Origin: Pectinophora gossypiella
Lineage: Eukaryota > Arthropoda > Insecta > Lepidoptera > Gelechiidae
NCBI RefSeq assembly: GCF_024362695.1
Contig: NC_065433.1
Location: 3,193,613 to 3,257,612 of the forward strand
Reading direction: 5' to 3'
DNA length: 64,000 nucleotides
This document shows positions 59,509-64,000 of the stretch, piece after piece (within the stretch, counting starts at the first letter, position 1; each line of letters starts with the position of its first letter). The notes under the pieces are model-generated. The model saw nothing but the letters and a program-made list of their open reading frames with translations. It made no database searches and was not told the origin of the DNA. A program made the position numbers and the translations under genes.

Positions 59509-60693
59509 CATGAGTATATTAAGCACAAAAAATAACGCTTATAAATATGTTAATTAAAGCCAAAATAGATTGTGTGACATCAGGAATGCGTTTTAATTGC
59601 TGTTTAAAATTAATAGGAGAATCGATATCAGAAAGTGTGTCAGCAGTGCACTTGGGAGGTGGGGGGAGATGGGAGGGGGGTGGAGGGGTAGACGACCTCA
59701 CCGGAGGCTGCGGCCTTGCCACGGCATCCGGCACCGCGCGCCGTGATTCGGACCGATTACTAGTGCTGACAAAAAATCGACAGTTTTACAATCGATACCG
59801 CTCAGCTAAAAAAAACAAGTTTAAAAACTAAAACCCGTAACGGAAAAACCGCTTTCTGAAAAGTGTGATAGCTGTAGTCGTATGATGAGGTAAGCAAAGT
59901 CTAAGCTATCACGTAAACAGCAAGAATTTCAGACATTTTTTTGTTTCACACTTATTAGAACGCGATGTTTCCAAATTCAAATATGTTCCACACATTTTAG
60001 AGCGCGGTGTGGTATTTGAGACATTAAAACATGCATAGGGGTTAGTATGAAAGAAAACTTAATAGCTAATGTTAACTTAATAATTTATAAATTAGAGAGT
60101 TTCGGCAATATATGAGCCTTTGTCCAGTGCTCAAAAAATGATCTCTGGGCACAGGCTGTTTCCGTAGTCGGATTTTAGTTTTTTAATTTATATTCTGTTC
60201 ATCGATAGGTACTGAACTATCGCGTGGCAACACTACCGACCACTTTTAAATAGGCACGGGGTCACTCACGTGTCACGACATTTCCAAAAACGCATCTAAA
60301 CGATCTTTGGTTTGCCATAAACACGTGTAAAAACGATATCATACAGTCTTGTCTAGAGGTCCCATTTTGGGGCAATCTTTTGATTATATACCAAACCGTT
60401 ACATAATAGGTATAGGTATAACAAACACCAGTATTTTAGCGAGATAAACTTAATACTGCCGGCAAACGAATGGTTGATAAAAACAATCATGAAATCAGTT
60501 AGATACTGATTGAAATATTCTTCTTCTAATCTCTTTATACCCTGTGTTGCGATGGGATCGAATAACAGATTAGAGAAGAAACAGATTTAAAAAGGTTACG
60601 GGAGAAATTCTCAAAGTAACCAATTCGCATGTGTAACTAATATTAGCAGAAATTCAATTTTAAGTCTTATTTGTTAACTCTTTCGCTTTCCTT
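59509..60693. other. Intergenic, no gene supported
   Basis: 59,640-59,760 is GC-rich (ggtggggggagatgggaggg) with frames on both strands that look like low-complexity translation. The rest is AT-rich. Confidence 0.4.
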
Positions 60694-60997
60694 ATGAAGA
60701 AGGTAGCATCTCCTAACTGTAGCGAGTGTAATACCATAGAAGATGCTTATCATGTAATAATGGAGTGTGTTCGGAATGAGGCTGAGAGATACAATTTTTT
60801 TATGTTAATCAATTACAACTGCGAGGTTGGTATATGTAATAGTGTCTTGGCCTCCCCTACTTCGGACGACGCTAAGGCACTTTATAAGTTATTTAAGGTG
60901 GCAGAGAAACGTAGGTTAAACCTATAATATTGTAAGAACTATGAGGGTGGCATATTCTGTATAGAAAAAACCCTCTATAAAAAAAAGAAAAAATAAA
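60694..60997 (+). pseudogene. 3' end of a 5'-truncated non-LTR retrotransposon (jockey-like)
   Basis: Encodes KKVASPNCSECNTIEDAYHV, then IMECVRNEAERYNFF and, at the end, YKLFKVAEKRRLNL and stop. The C-x2-C-x7-H-x4-C pattern is the cysteine-histidine motif found after the reverse transcriptase in jockey and related LINEs. The 3'UTR contains a short complementary pair (gagggt / accctc) and ends in an A-rich tail (about 60,976-60,997), as expected for target-primed insertion. No start codon of its own is implied. Confidence 0.7.
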
Positions 60998-61522
60998 GTC
61001 TGTTTTGTACTTAATTACAACATCAAATTTTACAACTTTATTAAAATATGTCTATTTTCTCATAAAAGGTAAACAAATAACTTACTTGACGGGTCTTCTT
61101 AAAGTCAAAAATCACGTGGAATGGACCGGCAATCGAGATAGAACTATACAAAATGCGCAGTTCTCTACACTGCTTCACTGTATAGCGACGTGTGTGAACA
61201 TTAACATAAGTAAACAGAGTCGAGAATTAGCGACACACAGTCCACAAGGATCGATTTACATCTTTACTACCAAAATTAGGCTTATTGAGTTTTAGGACAA
61301 TTTTCATTAGGACAATAAAAGTTTAGAAACATCTTGTTAGAACAGTCGACTTTAGGTAAATAAACATTTGGATATCCCACTATTATTGTTTATTCTATGC
61401 GCATGCGTGCATTATATCGAGCCGTCTCATTGGTTTGCGAGAAATGGGCGTTTAACTGTTATGACTCTTGTGATCATAATTATAGTATGGGACTGAAAAG
61501 AATTGAAACAAAACACAAACAT
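60998..61522. other. No recognisable feature
   Basis: AT-rich. The 96-codon plus-strand frame (61,005-61,295) shows no domain. Confidence 0.4.
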
Positions 61523-61682
61523 TAAACACATAATACCGGGTTCTTACCGCGTTAAATCAGGGATATGAGACCCCCGACATTTCAACACTGTCGTAAGTGC
61601 CATGATATAATATCGATAGATAAATATCGGGAGTCTCATATCCCTGATTTAAACCCGTTAATAACCCAGTATGATGTGTTTT
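61523..61682. repeat. Hairpin MITE, family M5
   Basis: aaacacataataccgggttc / cccagtatgatgtgttt ends, with atcagggatatgagac and its inverse gtctcatatccctgat inside. Confidence 0.75.
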
Positions 61683-61684
61683 AA

Positions 61685-61790
61685 TTATGATGAATTTTTT
61701 AAGAATTTTTCGACAGAAAAGTCCACTTGATATCAACTCAGAATCATGGTTTGAATCATTCTCAAAGTTTTCATTACGGTGTAACTAATA
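61685..61790. repeat. Half-copy of M7 palindrome
   Basis: ccacttgatatcaactcaga, atcatggtttgaatcattct and cattacggtgtaactaata. Confidence 0.6.
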
Positions 61791-61916
61791 GTCTATTATT
61801 TTTAAGTACCTCTTATATTATATAACGCATCGCGTGATGAAGACGCTAGAATCAAGTAAACTGCATACCATTAAAAATATTAACGTATACAAATGTCGCC
61901 ATATTTTTATAAGCAG

Positions 61917-63739
61917 ACTAGCTTTTGCCCGCGACTTCGTCCGCGTGGCGTGTTATATAAGAGAGAGATCTTTGTGTGTGTGGGAGTGCATACTTATGCA
62001 GTTTAGATTTTTTCATAAGTACATTTTTTTTTCCCAATAACTCCCATTTTTCAAAATACAGCCAAAAATAAACTTTATATTTACTAAGGTATGCATGCGT
62101 GCTAGATTGAATCAATTGATTGAATTGTTTTTTTTTTAATTGATTGTTCATTGAGTTTTAATTTTAATACACACTTCCTCTCTTCCCTTCAACGTTGCTG
62201 TGCCCTATAGGGTCCATGTTTTAGTTCCTATGCCTATGTAACACCCTATTGTACTACATGGAATGCAATAAATAATTTAATTGAATTGAATTGAAAATAT
62301 CTATCTTACGCGGTTTCGATTTTTTCATACAAATGTTTTTTTCCCACTAACTCCCGTTTCCGTGGGAATTTTGCAATATCCTGTTGCAACTAAGCTTTAA
62401 GTTAACTAAGGTACCTGCATGCCAAATTTCAAGCGTCTAACTTAAGCGGTTTAGATTTTTCATACAAAAAGATTTTCCCGCTAATTTCCGTTGCCGTGGG
62501 AATTCCGGGAATTCCTTTCTTAGTGCACCTCTACGGTACCTAAGCTATGTCCCTTCCAAATTTCAAATGCCTACGTTTAGCCGTTCAGGCTATGCGTTGA
62601 TATATGTCAGTCACTGAGTCAGTCAGTTTCTCCTTTTATTTAGATTTGATTTTTTCATACAAATGTTTTTTCCCGCTAACTACCGTTCCCGTGGGAATTT
62701 TGTAATATCCTGTTGCAACTAAGCTTTAAGTTTACTAAAGTACCTGCATGCCAAATTTCAAACGTCTAACTTGAGTGGTTTAGATTTTTCATACAAAAGG
62801 ATTTTCCCGTTAATTCGCGTTCCCGTGGGAATTTGGGAATTCCTTTCTTAGTGCACCTCCACGGTACTTAAGGTACTTGCATGCCAAATTTCAATTGTCT
62901 AACTTGAGTGGTTTAGATTTTTCATACAAAAGGATTTTCCCGCTAACTACCGTTCCCGTGGGAATTTTGTAATATCCTGTTGCAACTAAGCTTTAAGTTT
63001 ACTAAAGTACCTGCATGCCAAATTTCAAACGTCTAACTTGAGTGGTTTAGATTTTTCATACAAAAGGATTTTCCCGTTAATTCGCGTTCCCGTGGGAATT
63101 TCGGGAATTCCTTTCTTAGTGCACCTCCACGGTACCTAAGGTACCTGCATGACAAATTTCAAAGGTCTAACTTGAGTGGTTTAGATTTTTCATACAAAAG
63201 GATTTTCCCGCTAGTTCCCGTTCTCGTGGGAATTTCGGGAATTCCTTTCTTAGTGCACCTCTACGGTACTTCAGGTACCTGCATGCCAAATTTCAATTGT
63301 CTAACTTGAGTGGTTTAGATTTTTCATACAAAAGGATTTTCCCGCTAATTCCCGTTCCCGTGGGAATTTCGGGAATTCCTTTCTTAGTACACCTCTACGG
63401 TATCTAAGGTACCTGCATGCCAAATTTCAAACGTCTAACTTGAGTGGTTTAGATTTTTCATACAAAAGGATTTTCCCGCTAATTCCCGTTCCCGTAGGAT
63501 TTTCGGGAATTCCTTTCTTAGTATACCTCTACGGTATCTAAGGTACCTGCATGCCAAATTTCAAACGTCTAACTTGAGTGGTTTAGATTTTTCATACAAA
63601 AGAATTTCCCTTCACTACTCTGCTCCTATTGATTGTAGCGTGATGAAAAGTATACTATAACCTGTCCAGGAGTGTGAAGAATAATTGTACCAAGTTTCAT
63701 TAAAATCCGTCCAGTAGGTTTTGTTTCTATAAGGAACAT

Positions 63740-63784
<45 letters not shown>

Positions 63785-63904
63785 AATTTTACTGATTGCA
63801 TTTTTGGCATCAGTATCGACCACTTATCACCCCCTGATAGTTATTTTGAAAAAATATTTAATGTACAGAATTGACCTCTCTACAGATTTATTATAAGTAT
63901 AGAT
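61917..63904 (+). mobile_element. 2 kb (CAGA)n-ended tandem-repeat element, copy 3
   Basis: Same head, array and tail as the copies at 22,039 and 41,602. Its array has a distinctive duplication of the longer block ending ttttgtaatatcctgttgca (near 62,690-62,720 and again 62,955-62,985). (CAGA)n of about 11 units lies at 63,740-63,783. Confidence 0.8.
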
Positions 63905-64000
63905 GTGGTGTAAGTAATTAGATTTTATCTGTATGTAATGTAACAGTCAGTTGAATAAAGAAACTTATACAAATCAGATCAATTAATTGGCGTAATGTGA
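63903..64000. repeat. Right flank shared with copy 2
   Basis: 98 bases nearly identical to 43,927-44,024. In copy 2 about 205 other bases separate the element from this segment; here it is contiguous. It is cut by the end of the window. Confidence 0.85.

Noticed and set aside
34569..64000. Missing N-SH2 and first half of C-SH2 exons of csw
   Set aside because: I looked on the minus strand for WFH, GSFLVRES and THVMI-type coding blocks and found none; they may be small exons I missed or lie outside the window.

Overview
The window looks like nuclear DNA of a moth or butterfly. Its exons are short, with GT-AG introns, and lie in AT-rich DNA packed with families that I associate with Lepidoptera: tRNA-headed SINEs, long elements ending in (CAGA)n, and several palindromic MITE families. 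The best identified gene is an insect corkscrew/SHP2 phosphatase. No rRNA, true tRNA gene, CRISPR array or prokaryotic-style operon is visible.

Layout. 1-12,030: a plus-strand gene, represented by a probable internal exon (248-395) and a GC-rich, proline-rich coiled-coil last exon (about 11,053-11,820). The last coding stretch and its 3'UTR are repeated as a decayed copy just downstream. The roughly 10.6 kb between the exons holds a defective LTR retrotransposon (2,755-6,736, TSD CTTG) whose gag-pol part runs opposite to its LTRs. 12,031-17,200: AT-rich intergenic DNA with MITEs and SINEs. 17,289-18,527: an intact, single-exon, secreted serpin with an unusual reactive-centre loop. 19,660-34,037: corkscrew (csw) on the minus strand. 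It covers the end of the C-terminal SH2 domain, the whole tyrosine phosphatase domain and a probable 3' end; the upstream SH2 exons were not found. A 2 kb tandem-repeat element sits in one csw intron.

34,040-49,370: a repeat-dominated stretch with inverted SINEs, 5S/tRNA-like SINEs, a second 2 kb (CAGA)n element and LINE 3' ends. 49,380-51,015: a full-length Tc1-type transposon with an uninterrupted DD34E transposase and matching terminal inverted repeats. 51,520-53,490: a GC-rich plus-strand gene encoding a serine-rich protein of about 318 residues that I do not recognise, with a plausible upstream 5'UTR exon. 53,500-64,000: repeats, a decayed histone H2A/H2A.Z-like reading frame (56,420-56,668), a possible terminal exon (58,103-58,221), a LINE 3' end (60,694-60,997) and a third 2 kb (CAGA)n element.

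The genes do not form a functional cluster. The serpin and csw are convergent neighbours. csw acts in receptor-tyrosine-kinase signalling, and the serpin is probably extracellular. The more unusual signals are an in-frame cassette exon inside the csw catalytic domain, the serpin's non-consensus hinge, the inverted retroelement core, the duplicated gene end at 11.9 kb, and the repeated 2 kb elements, two of which share the same right-hand flank.
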